DNA from: Palsa-504 sp963808615
Lineage (GTDB): Bacteria; Actinomycetota; Actinomycetes; Streptosporangiales; Streptosporangiaceae
Direction: 5' to 3'
Length of the DNA: 64,000 nt
Assembly: GCA_963808615.1 (NCBI GenBank)
Contig: CAWEGV010000005.1
Coordinates: forward strand, 496,001 to 560,000
Under the pieces are notes generated by a model. It was not told the origin of the DNA, made no database searches, and was given only the letters and a program-made list of their open reading frames with translations. Shown one piece after another: positions 17,255-28,417 of the stretch (the first letter of the stretch is position 1; each line of letters begins with the position of its first letter). The position numbers and the translations under genes were made by a program.

Positions 17255-18257
17255 CCCTGTCACGAACCGCCGCCGATTGCTTACATTTTGCCAGTAAGAT
17301 CCGCTGGGCGAGCCCACGGGGGACATTCGGGGTTCCGCCGTGAGCCTGGCCGATGATGTCGGCGACCCGGTCGACGCCGGTGGCAGCCAGATCCTCCTCC
17401 AGTTCGCGCTCGATGCGCGAACAGGCTGACGGATCGTGGATCATCGCGCTGCCCACGCCGATCATGGAGGCGCCCGCGAGCAGCAACTCGAGCGCGTCCC
17501 GGCCGGTGCGTACCCCGCCCGTTCCGATGATCGGCACATCGGGGAACGCTTCGGATACTTGCCACACGCACCGCACCGCCACCGGGCGAATGGCGGGCCC
17601 GGACAGCCCGCCGTAGGCGCCGGCCAGCGCCGGGCGCATCGTTCCGGGATCGATGGCCATGCCGAGCAGCACGTTGATGAGCGAGAGCCCGTCCGTGCCG
17701 GACGCGACGCAAGCACCGGCCACGGCCACTATGTCGGTCACATCCGGCGACAGCTTGGCGAACACCGGTATGTCGTACCTGAGGCTGCCGCGGACCGCCG
17801 CCACCACCGCTCCGGCGGTTCCGGGATCGAGGGCGAACGGGCGCCCGGCATCTTCCGCGTTCGGGCAGGAGAGGTTGATCTCGACGGCCGACACACCCGC
17901 CGCGTCAGCCAGCCGGGACGCCAGTACTTCGTACTCGCGGACGGTCTGGCCCGCGATGGAGACCACGACCCGCGCCCCGCGCGACAGAAGCCAGGGCAGG
18001 TCGCGCTGCAAGAACGCGTCAATGCCCGGTCCTTGCAGGCCCACCGAGTTCAGCAGCCCGCTTGGTGTCTCGGCCAGCCGGGGCGCGGGATTGCCGGTCC
18101 ACGGCTCCGTCATGATCGACTTGCTGACGACCGCTCCGATCCGGGAGACATCGATGAACTGGGCCAGCTCACGCCCTGCGCCCGCGCAACCCGCCGCGGC
18201 GAGCACCGGGTTGGGCAGGTCCACCTGCCCAACCCGGACCCGCATGTCAACCGGCAT
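17241..18257 (-). CDS. pyrD: Dihydroorotate dehydrogenase, class 1B catalytic subunit
   Basis: The protein oxidises dihydroorotate to orotate with FMN. The 338-residue barrel has the substrate segment NSVGLQGPGIDAFL, the active-site Cys in EINLSCPNAEDAG, FAKLSPDVTDI, GLSGPAIRPVAV and the FMN phosphate site IIGTGGVRTGRDALELLLAGAS. An active-site Cys plus an adjacent pyrK shows the NAD-linked class 1B enzyme. Start 18257 overlaps pyrK by 11 bp; ATG 18245 (MRVRVGQVDLPN) is an alternative. Confidence 0.94.
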   Translation of the reverse strand: MPVDMRVRVGQVDLPNPVLAAAGCAGAGRELAQFIDVSRIGAVVSKSIMTEPWTGNPAPRLAETPSGLLNSVGLQGPGIDAFLQRDLPWLLSRGARVVVSIAGQTVREYEVLASRLADAAGVSAVEINLSCPNAEDAGRPFALDPGTAGAVVAAVRGSLRYDIPVFAKLSPDVTDIVAVAGACVASGTDGLSLINVLLGMAIDPGTMRPALAGAYGGLSGPAIRPVAVRCVWQVSEAFPDVPIIGTGGVRTGRDALELLLAGASMIGVGSAMIHDPSACSRIERELEEDLAATGVDRVADIIGQAHGGTPNVPRGLAQRILLAKCKQSAAVRDRDGAK

Positions 18258-19238
18258 GGCTCTGCCGATCCGGGGGGGCGACCCCCCTGGATCCCTCGAT
18301 CACGGGGGGACTGCCCGTCCCCCCGTTCCCCCCGGGCCCCCGCTCACGGGGGGACTGCCCGCCCCCTACCGCGCCGGTCACCCGTACCCCACCGGGCCGG
18401 GGCCAGCCGGGGGCGCCTACGGCGTCGAACGGGATCGTTCCTAGGTCATCCCAGCGGACCAGATCGGCTCGGAAGACCGGGCCATCGACGCACGCGCGGA
18501 CGATCCGGGTGATGCCGTCAGTGCCCGTCACGGGCAGCACGCAGCCCATGCAGAGGCCGATCCCGCAGGTCATGGCCACATTCACCTGCGCCTGAACCGG
18601 GATGTCATACCTGCTGGCCAGCATCGTCACCTCGCGCAGCACCGGCACCGGCGCGGACGCGTAGATCACTTCGGTGCGTGCTTCGCGGATAACCTGCTCC
18701 AGCATGGAGGTGACTGCGCCGCGGGCACCGAGCGAGCCGTCGGTGGTGACCACCATTGCGCTTCGCCCGGACCGCCTGGCCGTCAGCGCACCGAAGACCC
18801 GGTCCGCGCTCTGGCCGCCGAGCAGGAAATCGACGCTGGAACCGCGCTCGCGCAGCTTCGTCGCGAGCGCGAACAGCGGCGCGCTGGCGAAGCCCACGCC
18901 GACCAGCAGGCACCGGGACGGGTCCTTCGGCACCGGGAACGGCCTGCCGAGCGGTCCCACCGCGTCCACCGTGTCCCTGGCCCGCAGCGCGGCCAGCCAC
19001 CTGGTTCCCGGCCCCAGCGCCTCGAACACGAACTCCACGGTGCCACCGTGATCGGAGCGGATGTCGTGCACGGCAAACGCCCGCCGGCCCAGCATGGAGG
19101 TCTCGGGACCACCTACGGCGAGCGTGATGAACTGGCCCGGCCGGAACCTGGTCGCGATGGCCGGGGCCACCAGCGTCAGCGCGTGATAGGCGTCGACCCG
19201 GCGCACGGTCAGCACGGTGGCGCGCACCTGGACGGGCA

Positions 19239-19239
<1 letters not shown>
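18247..19239 (-). CDS. pyrK: Dihydroorotate dehydrogenase electron-transfer subunit (iron-sulfur flavoprotein)
   Basis: This partner of PyrD passes electrons to NAD. It has an FAD-binding barrel (FRPGQFITLAVGG, LGRRAFAVHDI), the NAD domain (LVGVGFASAPLFALA) and the 2Fe-2S cysteines in MTCGIGLCMGCVLPVTG with a fourth Cys in VRACVDGPVF. ATG 19239 shares one base with the carB stop (TGATG), so translation is coupled. The family normally ends near GTIPFDAVGAP. Here about 50 residues of Gly/Pro-rich tail follow, encoded by the G-run/C-run repeats at 18271-18366. Confidence 0.92.
18271..18366. repeat. G-run/C-run repeats in the pyrK tail
   Basis: Two near-identical units (CACGGGGGGACTGCCCG plus a C run) lie at about 18301-18324 and 18345-18366. 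They are preceded by a third G7-C6 motif at 18272-18287. The pattern resembles the 42-bp repeats in the lrp remnant at 1951-2034. All copies keep the host reading frame open and add a Gly/Pro-rich tail. Confidence 0.65.
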
Positions 19240-22544
<3,305 letters not shown>

Positions 22545-22547
22545 CGC

Positions 22548-23882
22548 TCACCCCCTGACCTGCTCGAGCAGGGCGCAAAAGTGGTCGAAGCAATCAGCGG
22601 CGTCATGCGGGCCTGGAGCGGCCTCGGGGTGGTACTGCACGCTGAACACCGGGCGTTCCTGGAGCCGAAGGCCCTCCACCACGCCGTCGTTGAGATTGAC
22701 GTGGCTGACCACCGCCGGGCCGTACGGGGTGTCAAAGGGCTCACGTGCCTGCTGTGGCACGTGTGACCAAGTGGCGTCGCGTTCGGTGCCGGACTCGGTG
22801 GGTTCTCGGCCGCAACGATGTGACATTGAGGCGGTTATAGCCGCCACGTTGTCACATCGTTGCGGTTGCCCGGCGCCCATGGGCCTGGCCGAGGACTCGG
22901 TTCCCGTGGGCGGGGGAATGTCTGGCGCAATTGCGCGGGGCGTTTCCGCGGAAACGTGTGCCTGCCCGGGGAGGGCGGCGGCGAAGCCGTGGTTGTGGCT
23001 GGTGATGTAGACGCGGCCGGTGGCCAGGTCCATGACCGGCTGGTTGATCCCGCGGTGCCCGTACCTCAGCTTGTAGGTGCTCAGGCCGAGGGCCAGGGCC
23101 AGGATCTGGCTGCCCAGGCAGATGCCGAAGATGGGCAGCCCGGCGCCCAGCACCCCGCGCATCGCGTCCACCGCGTAGGTGGCCGCGGCGGGGTCACCGG
23201 GACCGTTGCTGAAGAACACGCCGTCTGGCGAGGCGGCGAGGATCTGCTCGGGACCTGAGGTGGCTGGCACCACGAGCACTTCACAGCCCCGGGCCGCGAG
23301 ATGCCGCGGCGTTGAGGCCTTGATGCCGAGGTCGACGGCGACCACGCGGTACCTGACCCGGCCAGCGGGACGGACGGTGTAGGGCTCGGGCGTGCTCACC
23401 ACGCGGGCGAGGTCGGCTCCGGTCATGTGCGGGCTGGCCAGTACCCGGTCCAGCAGCCTGGCCGGGTCGGTCTCGGTGGTGCTGATCGCCGCGCGCATCG
23501 CGCCCCGTTCGCGCACCCGCCTGGTCAGCACCCTGGTGCCGTGCACGGCGATGCCCGGGACGCCTTCGGCGCGCAGGTAGGAGTCGAGGTCGCCACGGGC
23601 GCGCCAGTTCGATGCGATCCTGGCCGGCTCGCGGACCACGTACCCGCTCACCCACACCCGGCGGGACTCGGGATCTTCTGGGTTGACGCCGGTATTGCCG
23701 ATGTGCGGTGCGGTCATGGCCACGATCTGGCGGCAGTATGAGGGATCGGTCAGGGTCTCCTGGTAGCCGGTCATGCCGGTATTGAAGACCATCTCGCCGA
23801 AGGTCTCGCCTTCCGCGCCGAAGCCTGTCCCGCGCAGCGTGGTGCCGTCCTCCAGGGCGAGCAGGGCGGTGTCGGCCGCCAT
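22548..23882 (-). CDS. carA: Carbamoyl-phosphate synthase small subunit with a palindrome-rich in-frame insert
   Basis: This is the glutamine amidotransferase subunit feeding ammonia to CarB. The N-terminal domain (LALEDGTTLRGTGFGAEGE) and class I GATase domain are intact: the nucleophile Cys is in FGICLGSQILALALG, and His-Glu are in SVQYHPEAAPGPHDAA. At 444 residues it is longer than the usual 370-400. Between TSHNHGFA and DTPYGPAVVSHVNLND lies an extra stretch of about 75 residues (nt about 22735-22965) with no family counterpart and five DNA palindromes. The insert is in a loop away from the triad, so activity may be kept. Start ATG 23882 shares one base with the pyrC stop. Confidence 0.93.
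   Translation of the reverse strand: MAADTALLALEDGTTLRGTGFGAEGETFGEMVFNTGMTGYQETLTDPSYCRQIVAMTAPHIGNTGVNPEDPESRRVWVSGYVVREPARIASNWRARGDLDSYLRAEGVPGIAVHGTRVLTRRVRERGAMRAAISTTETDPARLLDRVLASPHMTGADLARVVSTPEPYTVRPAGRVRYRVVAVDLGIKASTPRHLAARGCEVLVVPATSGPEQILAASPDGVFFSNGPGDPAAATYAVDAMRGVLGAGLPIFGICLGSQILALALGLSTYKLRYGHRGINQPVMDLATGRVYITSHNHGFAAALPGQAHVSAETPRAIAPDIPPPTGTESSARPMGAGQPQRCDNVAAITASMSHRCGREPTESGTERDATWSHVPQQAREPFDTPYGPAVVSHVNLNDGVVEGLRLQERPVFSVQYHPEAAPGPHDAADCFDHFCALLEQVRG
22735..22965. repeat. Palindrome-rich insert within carA
   Basis: Within about 230 bp are five inverted repeats. They are CACGTGCC...GGCACGTG (22742-22763); CCGCAACGATGTGACA with its complement (22810-22825 and 22850-22865), enclosing a second GGCGG/CCGCC stem; GCCCATGGGC (22875-22884); GCGCAATTGCGC (22925-22936); and CGTTTCCGCGGAAACG (22941-22956). 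The block matches the protein segment that CarA homologues lack. It looks like one or more palindromic repeat elements accepted in frame. Confidence 0.7.
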
Positions 23883-25201
23883 CAGGTCAGCTTTCCGTCG
23901 AGCACGGTGGGGGTGCCGCGCAGGAAGGTCGCCACGACGCGACCGGGCAGTTCCATCCCGGCGAACGGCGTATTGCGGCTCTTGGACGCGCCGTGCCCCA
24001 CCGCCTCGGCGGGCGCCGCCGGGTCGTACAGGGTGAGGTGGGCGGGCCGGCCGACCTCAAGCGGGGTGCCCTGCCCGGTCAGCCGCCCGATCCTGGCCGG
24101 GCGTACGGACATCCGGTCGGCGACGCCGGACCAGTCGAGCAGGCCGGCGTCCACCATGGCCTGTTGAACCACGCGGACCGCGGTCTCGAGCCCGATCATG
24201 CCGAAGGCCGCCTCCGACCATTCCGTTTCCTTGGCCTCCACCGGGTGCGGGGCATGGTCGGTGGCGACGCAGTCGATGATGCCGTCGGCAAGCGCGCGCT
24301 TGAGTTCGGCCACGTCGGCCGCGGTGCGCAGCGGCGGGTTGACCTTAAACACTGGGTCGTAACCCACCGCGAGCTCGTCGGTGAGCAGCAGGTGGTGCGG
24401 CGTGACCTCGGCGGTGACCGGCCAGCCCTTGGATTTCGCCCAGCGGATGATCTCCACGGAGCCCGCGGTGGAGACGTGGCAGATGTGCAGCGCCGAGCCT
24501 ACATGCGCGGCGAGCAGGCAGTCCCGCGCGATGATCGCTTCCTCGGCCACGGCCGGCCATCCGGCCAGGCCGAGGCGGCCTGACAACTCGCCCTCGTTGA
24601 GCTGTGCGCCCTCGGTGAGCCGGGGATCCTGCGCGTGCTGTGCGATTACCCCGTCGAAGGCCTTGACATACTCCAGGGCCCGGCGCATGAGCAGAGGGTC
24701 GGCCACGCATCGGCCGTCGTCGGAGAACACCCGCACTCGCGCGGCCGAGTCGGCCATGGTGCCGAGCTCGGCGAGCCTAGTGCCGGCCAGCCCGATCGTG
24801 ACCGCGCCGACCGGCTGCACATCGCAGTAGCCCGCCGTCCGGCCCAGACGCCAGACCTGTTCGACGACCCCAGCGGTATCGGCGACCGGCTCGGTATTGG
24901 CCATCGCGTGAACGGCGGTATAGCCGCCGAGCGCGGCCGCCCTGGTGCCGGTCTCGACCGTCTCGGCGTCCTCGCGGCCTGGCTCGCGCAAGTGGGTGTG
25001 CAGGTCGACCAGGCCAGGCAGCGCGACCAAGCCGTCGGCGTCGAGCACGCGAGCACCCGGGCCGGTCAGCCCGGAGCCGATGGCCTCGATCGTCTGGTCG
25101 GCCAGCAGGATGTCGGCGGCCCCGTGCCCGGCGATCTCGGCGCCCTTGATCAGCCATCGAGCTTGGCTGCCGCCATCCAGGCGGTTCATCGCGGCGTTCA
25201 C
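23882..25201 (-). CDS. pyrC: Dihydroorotase
   Basis: The enzyme cyclises carbamoyl-aspartate to dihydroorotate. The 439-residue amidohydrolase has the zinc motif DLHTHLREPGREDAETVETG, AMANTEPVAD, the His ligands in LHICHVSTAGSVE and EVTPHHLLLTDE, and the catalytic Asp in VATDHAPHPVEAKE. It starts at GTG 25201, overlapping the pyrB stop by 4 bp (GTGA), and ends sharing a base with carA. It is type I by motif spacing. Confidence 0.96.
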   Translation of the reverse strand: MNAAMNRLDGGSQARWLIKGAEIAGHGAADILLADQTIEAIGSGLTGPGARVLDADGLVALPGLVDLHTHLREPGREDAETVETGTRAAALGGYTAVHAMANTEPVADTAGVVEQVWRLGRTAGYCDVQPVGAVTIGLAGTRLAELGTMADSAARVRVFSDDGRCVADPLLMRRALEYVKAFDGVIAQHAQDPRLTEGAQLNEGELSGRLGLAGWPAVAEEAIIARDCLLAAHVGSALHICHVSTAGSVEIIRWAKSKGWPVTAEVTPHHLLLTDELAVGYDPVFKVNPPLRTAADVAELKRALADGIIDCVATDHAPHPVEAKETEWSEAAFGMIGLETAVRVVQQAMVDAGLLDWSGVADRMSVRPARIGRLTGQGTPLEVGRPAHLTLYDPAAPAEAVGHGASKSRNTPFAGMELPGRVVATFLRGTPTVLDGKLT

Positions 25202-26151
25202 TGGGCCACCGCCGGGAACTCGGTGCCGCCCAGCAGCAGGTACAGGACGGCCATCCGGGTGGTGACCCCGTTGGCTACCTGCTCCACGATCGTCGAGCGG
25301 GTCGAGTCGGCCACTTCGGCGGCGATCTCCACGCCCCTGTTCATTGGCCCCGGATGCATGACGATGGCGTGCCCGGGCAGCCGCGCCATCCGGGCGGCGT
25401 CCAGCCCGTACCGGCGGCTGTATTCGCGCACGCTCGGGAAATACGCGGCGGTCATCCGCTCCTGCTGAACGCGGAGCATCATCACCACATCGCTCTTCGG
25501 AAGCTCATTGTCCAGGTCATAGCTCACCGCGCACGGCCAGGTGTCGACGGCGAAGGGCAGCAGCGTGGGCGGGGCGGCCAGCACCACCTCCGCGCCGAGA
25601 GTGCTCAGGAGCAGCACGTTGGAGCGGGCCACCCTGCTGTGCAGCACGTCTCCGACGATCGTGACCCGGATGCCGTCGAGCCCGGAGCCGCGGGTACTGG
25701 CCCTTTTGAGCCTGCGCCGGATGGTGAACGCGTCGAGCAGGGCCTGGGTGGGATGCTCGTGAGTGCCGTCTCCGGCGTTGACGACGCTGCCGCGGACCCA
25801 GCCGGCCAGCCGGTGCGCGGCGCCGGAGGCACTGTGCCGGATCACCACCGCGTCCGCGCCCATGGCCTCCAGGGTCAGTGCCGTGTCCTTCAGACTCTCG
25901 CCCTTGGAGACGCTGGAGCCCTTGGCGGAGAAATTGATCACGTCCGCCGACAGCCGTTTCGCCGCGGCCTCGAACGAGATCCTGGTCCTGGTCGAGTCTT
26001 CAAAGAACAGGTTGACCACCGTCCTGCCGCGGAGCGTGGGCAATTTCTTGATCGGACGGTCGGCCAGACTGGCCAGTTCCTCGGCGGTGTCCAGGATGAG
26101 CAGCGCGTCGCCGCGGCTGAGGTCGGCGGCCGAAATCAGGTGACGCTTCAT
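25198..26151 (-). CDS. pyrB: Aspartate carbamoyltransferase catalytic chain
   Basis: This is the committed step of pyrimidine synthesis. The 317-residue protein has the carbamoyl-phosphate site FFEDSTRTRISFEAAAKRL, SSVSKGESLKDTALTL, IRHSASGAAHRLA, HEHPTQALLDAFTI and MHPGPMNRGVE. ATG 26151 overlaps the pyrR stop by 4 bp (ATGA). No pyrI regulatory chain is present, as usual in actinobacteria. Confidence 0.97.
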   Translation of the reverse strand: MKRHLISAADLSRGDALLILDTAEELASLADRPIKKLPTLRGRTVVNLFFEDSTRTRISFEAAAKRLSADVINFSAKGSSVSKGESLKDTALTLEAMGADAVVIRHSASGAAHRLAGWVRGSVVNAGDGTHEHPTQALLDAFTIRRRLKRASTRGSGLDGIRVTIVGDVLHSRVARSNVLLLSTLGAEVVLAAPPTLLPFAVDTWPCAVSYDLDNELPKSDVVMMLRVQQERMTAAYFPSVREYSRRYGLDAARMARLPGHAIVMHPGPMNRGVEIAAEVADSTRSTIVEQVANGVTTRMAVLYLLLGGTEFPAVAQ

Positions 26152-26723
26152 GACGGCCGCCCTTCGTTGCTGATCACCACCGCGTCCACCGGATCGACCT
26201 CGACCAGCCTGACGTGCACCACATCGCGCTGGGAGGTGGGCAGGTTCTTGCCCACGTAGTCGGCGCGGATCGGGAGCTCGCGATGGCCGCGATCGACGAG
26301 GACGGCCAGCTGGACGGCCCGGGGCCTTCCCAGGTCGGTCAGCGCGTCGAGCGCCGCGCGGACGGTGCGGCCCGAGTACAGCACGTCATCGACAAGAACG
26401 ACCGTCTTGCCGTCCACGCCGCCGGCCGGAAGGTCGGTGCGGCCCAGCGCACGCGCCGGGCGGAGCCGTAGGTCATCTCGGTGCATGGTCACGTCGAGCG
26501 ATCCGCAGGGAACCTCGAGTCCCTCGAATTCCCCGATTCGCGCGGCGAGGCGCCGGGCCAGCGGCACCCCGCGCGTCGGGATGCCGAGCAGGATGACTTC
26601 CCCGCCGCCATGCGTCCGTTCCAGGATCTCGTGCGCGATCCTAGTCAGTGCACGCCTGATCTCCTCGGCATCGAGCACTGCGAGGCCATCACGCCCCGCG
26701 ACCGGATTACCGGCTGCGCACAT
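26148..26723 (-). CDS. pyrR: PyrR: pyr operon RNA-binding regulator / uracil phosphoribosyltransferase
   Basis: PyrR senses UMP and binds pyr mRNA. The 191-residue protein has the PRTase fold with the PRPP loop VVLVDDVLYSGRTVRAALDAL, the RNA-face segment DVTMHRDDLRLRP, and the C-terminal LPTSQRDVVHVRLVEVD. ATG 26723 has AGGAGG 9-10 bases upstream. That site lies inside a PyrR-binding-type hairpin (26728-26758), so PyrR probably represses its own translation and, through coupling, that of the operon. Confidence 0.95.
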   Translation of the reverse strand: MCAAGNPVAGRDGLAVLDAEEIRRALTRIAHEILERTHGGGEVILLGIPTRGVPLARRLAARIGEFEGLEVPCGSLDVTMHRDDLRLRPARALGRTDLPAGGVDGKTVVLVDDVLYSGRTVRAALDALTDLGRPRAVQLAVLVDRGHRELPIRADYVGKNLPTSQRDVVHVRLVEVDPVDAVVISNEGRPS

Positions 26724-26727
26724 GAAT

Positions 26728-26758
26728 GGACCTCCTTCCCCGCCTCACGGGACGGTCC
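26728..26758 (-). promoter_or_regulatory. PyrR-binding RNA hairpin covering the pyrR ribosome binding site
   Basis: Read on the minus strand, GGACC and GGTCC pair at the base, and CCCG and CGGG pair at the top, around the loop TGAGG. The core TCCCGTGAGGCG matches the PyrR binding-loop consensus CNGNGAGG described for Bacillus and mycobacterial pyr leaders. AGGAGG lies in the 3' arm. Binding of PyrR with UMP would lock the hairpin and hide the ribosome binding site. No terminator hairpin follows, so control should be translational. Confidence 0.8.
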
Positions 26759-26780
26759 TTAAAGGATGTCTACGCTCATG

Positions 26781-26786
26781 ATCATA
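26781..26786 (-). promoter_or_regulatory. Candidate -10 of the pyr operon
   Basis: TATGAT on the minus strand is 58 bp upstream of the pyrR ATG. It would place the transcript start near 26774, before the PyrR hairpin. No good -35 hexamer is seen, so an activator may be needed; the CRP-type site at 26835-26850 is centred about 70 bp upstream of that start. Confidence 0.45.
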
Positions 26787-26834
26787 CGAGGAGTTACCAC
26801 CGGGCACGGCCGCTTCAGAGCGCCGCGCCAGCTA

Positions 26835-26850
26835 TGTGATTTAGCTCACA
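26835..26850. promoter_or_regulatory. CRP/FNR-type operator, exact TGTGA-N6-TCACA
   Basis: TGTGATTTAGCTCACA matches the consensus half-sites of CRP proteins perfectly; actinobacterial CRP homologues use the same TGTGA/TCACA half-sites. It lies between divergent pyrR and bldD, about 70 bp upstream of the likely pyr start and about 200 bp upstream of the bldD one. The position suits activation of the pyr operon; which gene it serves is inference. Confidence 0.7.
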
Positions 26851-27020
26851 CAGGTCAGATTTCCACCGGAACGCGACGGCAGCCCCCAATGCTCCGGCCA
26901 CGTGCCTCCAGCGACGTGAAACCTGATCACGGCAGGATTCCTGGCGGCCGGCGGAGGGTAGACGATGATGCCCGGGGCAAGCCGGTTACGGAATGAGTTG
27001 AGCCAGTTTTGCCAATCGGC

Positions 27021-27049
27021 TTGACCTGGTCGCGCCCGCCGCCTACCGT
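27021..27049 (+). promoter_or_regulatory. bldD promoter
   Basis: TTGACC (27021-27026), 17-bp spacer, TACCGT (27044-27049): a good sigma-70 (HrdB-type) promoter. The start would be near 27056, giving an untranslated leader of about 45 bases before ATG 27102. Confidence 0.65.
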
Positions 27050-27061
27050 CACTGAGCGTAA
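27049..27061 (+). promoter_or_regulatory. BldD box at the bldD promoter
   Basis: TCACTGAGCGTAA matches the published BldD box TNACNCWGNGTNA at every fixed position except one (G for C at position 6). It overlaps the end of the -10 and the presumed start point, so BldD should repress its own transcription, as in Streptomyces. Confidence 0.72.
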
Positions 27062-27101
27062 CCGTTACTGTAAGCGACGACTCGCCGGGAACCGAGGAAA
27101 A

Positions 27102-27596
27102 ATGCCATCTGAGTACGCCAAGACACTCGGCGCGCGGCTGCGCGCCATCCGCACCCAGCAGGGGCTCTCGCTGCACGGCGTGGAGGAGAAGTCCCGTGGC
27201 CGGTGGAAGGCGGTCGTCGTAGGTTCCTACGAGCGCGGAGACCGTTCAGTAACCGTCCAGAAGCTCGCCGAACTGGCCGGGTTCTACGGAGTCCCCGTCT
27301 CTGAACTGCTGCCCGGCGACGCCACTCCGACGCCGCTGGTGCCGTCGCCCAAGCTCGTCATCGACCTGGAGCGCATGAGCCAGCTGCCCAAGGACAAGGT
27401 CGGCCCGCTGGGCCGCTACGTCGCCACCATCCAGAGCCAGCGCGGTGACTACAACGGCCGCGTCCTGTCGGTGCGGCACGAGGACCTGCGCTCGCTCGCG
27501 GTCATCTACGACAAGTCCCCCGCCGATCTCACCGAGGAACTCATTAGCTGGGGCGTGCTCGACGCTGACGCGCGTGGCGCGATGGAAGGGTTCTGA
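27102..27596 (+). CDS. bldD: BldD, c-di-GMP-responsive developmental regulator
   Basis: BldD is the master repressor of sporulation genes, held as a dimer by a c-di-GMP tetramer. The 164-residue protein has an N-terminal XRE-type HTH (YAKTLGARLRAIRTQQGLSL, VVVGSYERGDRSVTVQKLAELA) and the C-terminal domain. The c-di-GMP signature RxD-X8-RxxD is intact as RGD...RHED (residues about 114-128). ATG 27102 is preceded by GAGGAA. It sits next to pyrR as in other actinomycetes and convergently abuts a HEPN gene with 4 bp between stops. The intact signature suggests c-di-GMP control of a developmental cycle. Confidence 0.95.
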   Translation: MPSEYAKTLGARLRAIRTQQGLSLHGVEEKSRGRWKAVVVGSYERGDRSVTVQKLAELAGFYGVPVSELLPGDATPTPLVPSPKLVIDLERMSQLPKDKVGPLGRYVATIQSQRGDYNGRVLSVRHEDLRSLAVIYDKSPADLTEELISWGVLDADARGAMEGF

Positions 27597-27600
27597 GCCG

Positions 27601-28068
27601 CTAGCCCGCGGGCCTCAGCGGGAGCGGGGACTGTACCTCGACGCCGAGCACGGTCTCCGCGAGTGACAGGAACGTCTCCGCATCCCGCAGCAGGTTGTCT
27701 GCCTCGCGTGCGGATGCCGCCCGGGGCAGCCCGGCTTCAGCCGCCGCGCGCTTGCGGGCCCCGGCCGCGAAGTAGGCTGCCCATTCGGTGAGGGCCGGCT
27801 CAACCTGAGGCAGCAGTTCCCAGACACTATGCGGCTTCCTGCGCCGCGACTTCGGTTCGCCCCTGGCCGCCACCACTGCCGCCGCAGCCCGCAGCGCCGC
27901 CAGATGGGCCATGACATAACGGGCGCCAGGCGTCGTCTCGTCGGCCGCCTCATCCAGTCCGCGCCTCGCCGACTGAAGCATGCTAAGCACCGTCGGTGCC
28001 ACAGGGACCCCGTGATGCCGCGGGCTGGCGGTGGCGCTGCCCGTTCGCATCTCCGCTGCGTTCACCAT
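27601..28068 (-). CDS. SAV_6107-family HEPN domain protein
   Basis: This is a 155-residue all-helical protein of the SAV_6107 HEPN family, found next to bldD in many actinomycetes (family knowledge). Visible parts are the helix ARRGLDEAADETTPGARYVMAHLAALRAAAAVVAARGEP, the hinge VWELLPQVEPALTEWAAYF and the conserved AREADNLLRDAETFLSLAETVLG. HEPN proteins include RNases, but the RxxxxH catalytic motif is not evident here, so activity is unknown. No partner nucleotidyltransferase (MNT) lies beside it. Confidence 0.75.
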   Translation of the reverse strand: MVNAAEMRTGSATASPRHHGVPVAPTVLSMLQSARRGLDEAADETTPGARYVMAHLAALRAAAAVVAARGEPKSRRRKPHSVWELLPQVEPALTEWAAYFAAGARKRAAAEAGLPRAASAREADNLLRDAETFLSLAETVLGVEVQSPLPLRPAG

Positions 28069-28379
28069 CGCTGTTCATCTCCTCCTCGGGCCGGTCAGGT
28101 GAGGCTTCCTTCACCTCACCCGACGCTGGTCCATCTATTCGAACCTAAATTCGCCCTGATGTCCAGTAGCTCTTCGATGTTTGTTCGAAGATAGCGCGGG
28201 GGTCTGACATTTTGCTGCTTCGCATCCGGCTCCCGGTCAGGCGGATGAGGCTTCCGGCTGGGGGCTTACCCGGGGCTCGGCCGGGACCGCGGGGGGCGGC
28301 GGGCGAACAGGCCCGGCCGGACGCCGGCTCACTCTGGCCTAGGCGACAGCCCGATGTCATGTATACGCACCATGGCTGC
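28069..28379. other. Gap upstream of the HEPN and GH2 genes with inverted repeats
   Basis: This divergent gap holds no convincing gene. GGTGAGG...CCTCACC is an inverted repeat at about 28098-28120. TCGAACCTAAATTCG at 28139-28153 resembles the actinobacterial LexA box (TCGAAC-N4-GTTCGA) with one mismatch in the core. A second, weaker TTCGA-type repeat is at 28172-28190. The open frames here lack family features and are shadows. Confidence 0.4.
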
Positions 28380-28409
28380 TTGTGCACGGAACTGAGCCGG
28401 GCCTGTATT
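28380..28409 (+). promoter_or_regulatory. Promoter for a leaderless GH2 transcript
   Basis: TTGTGC (28380-28385), 18-bp spacer, TGTATT (28404-28409). The expected start falls at 28416-28418, on the GTG chosen as the GH2 start, which fits a leaderless message, common in actinomycetes. No ribosome binding site precedes that GTG. Confidence 0.5.
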
Positions 28410-28417
28410 TTTGTCGC

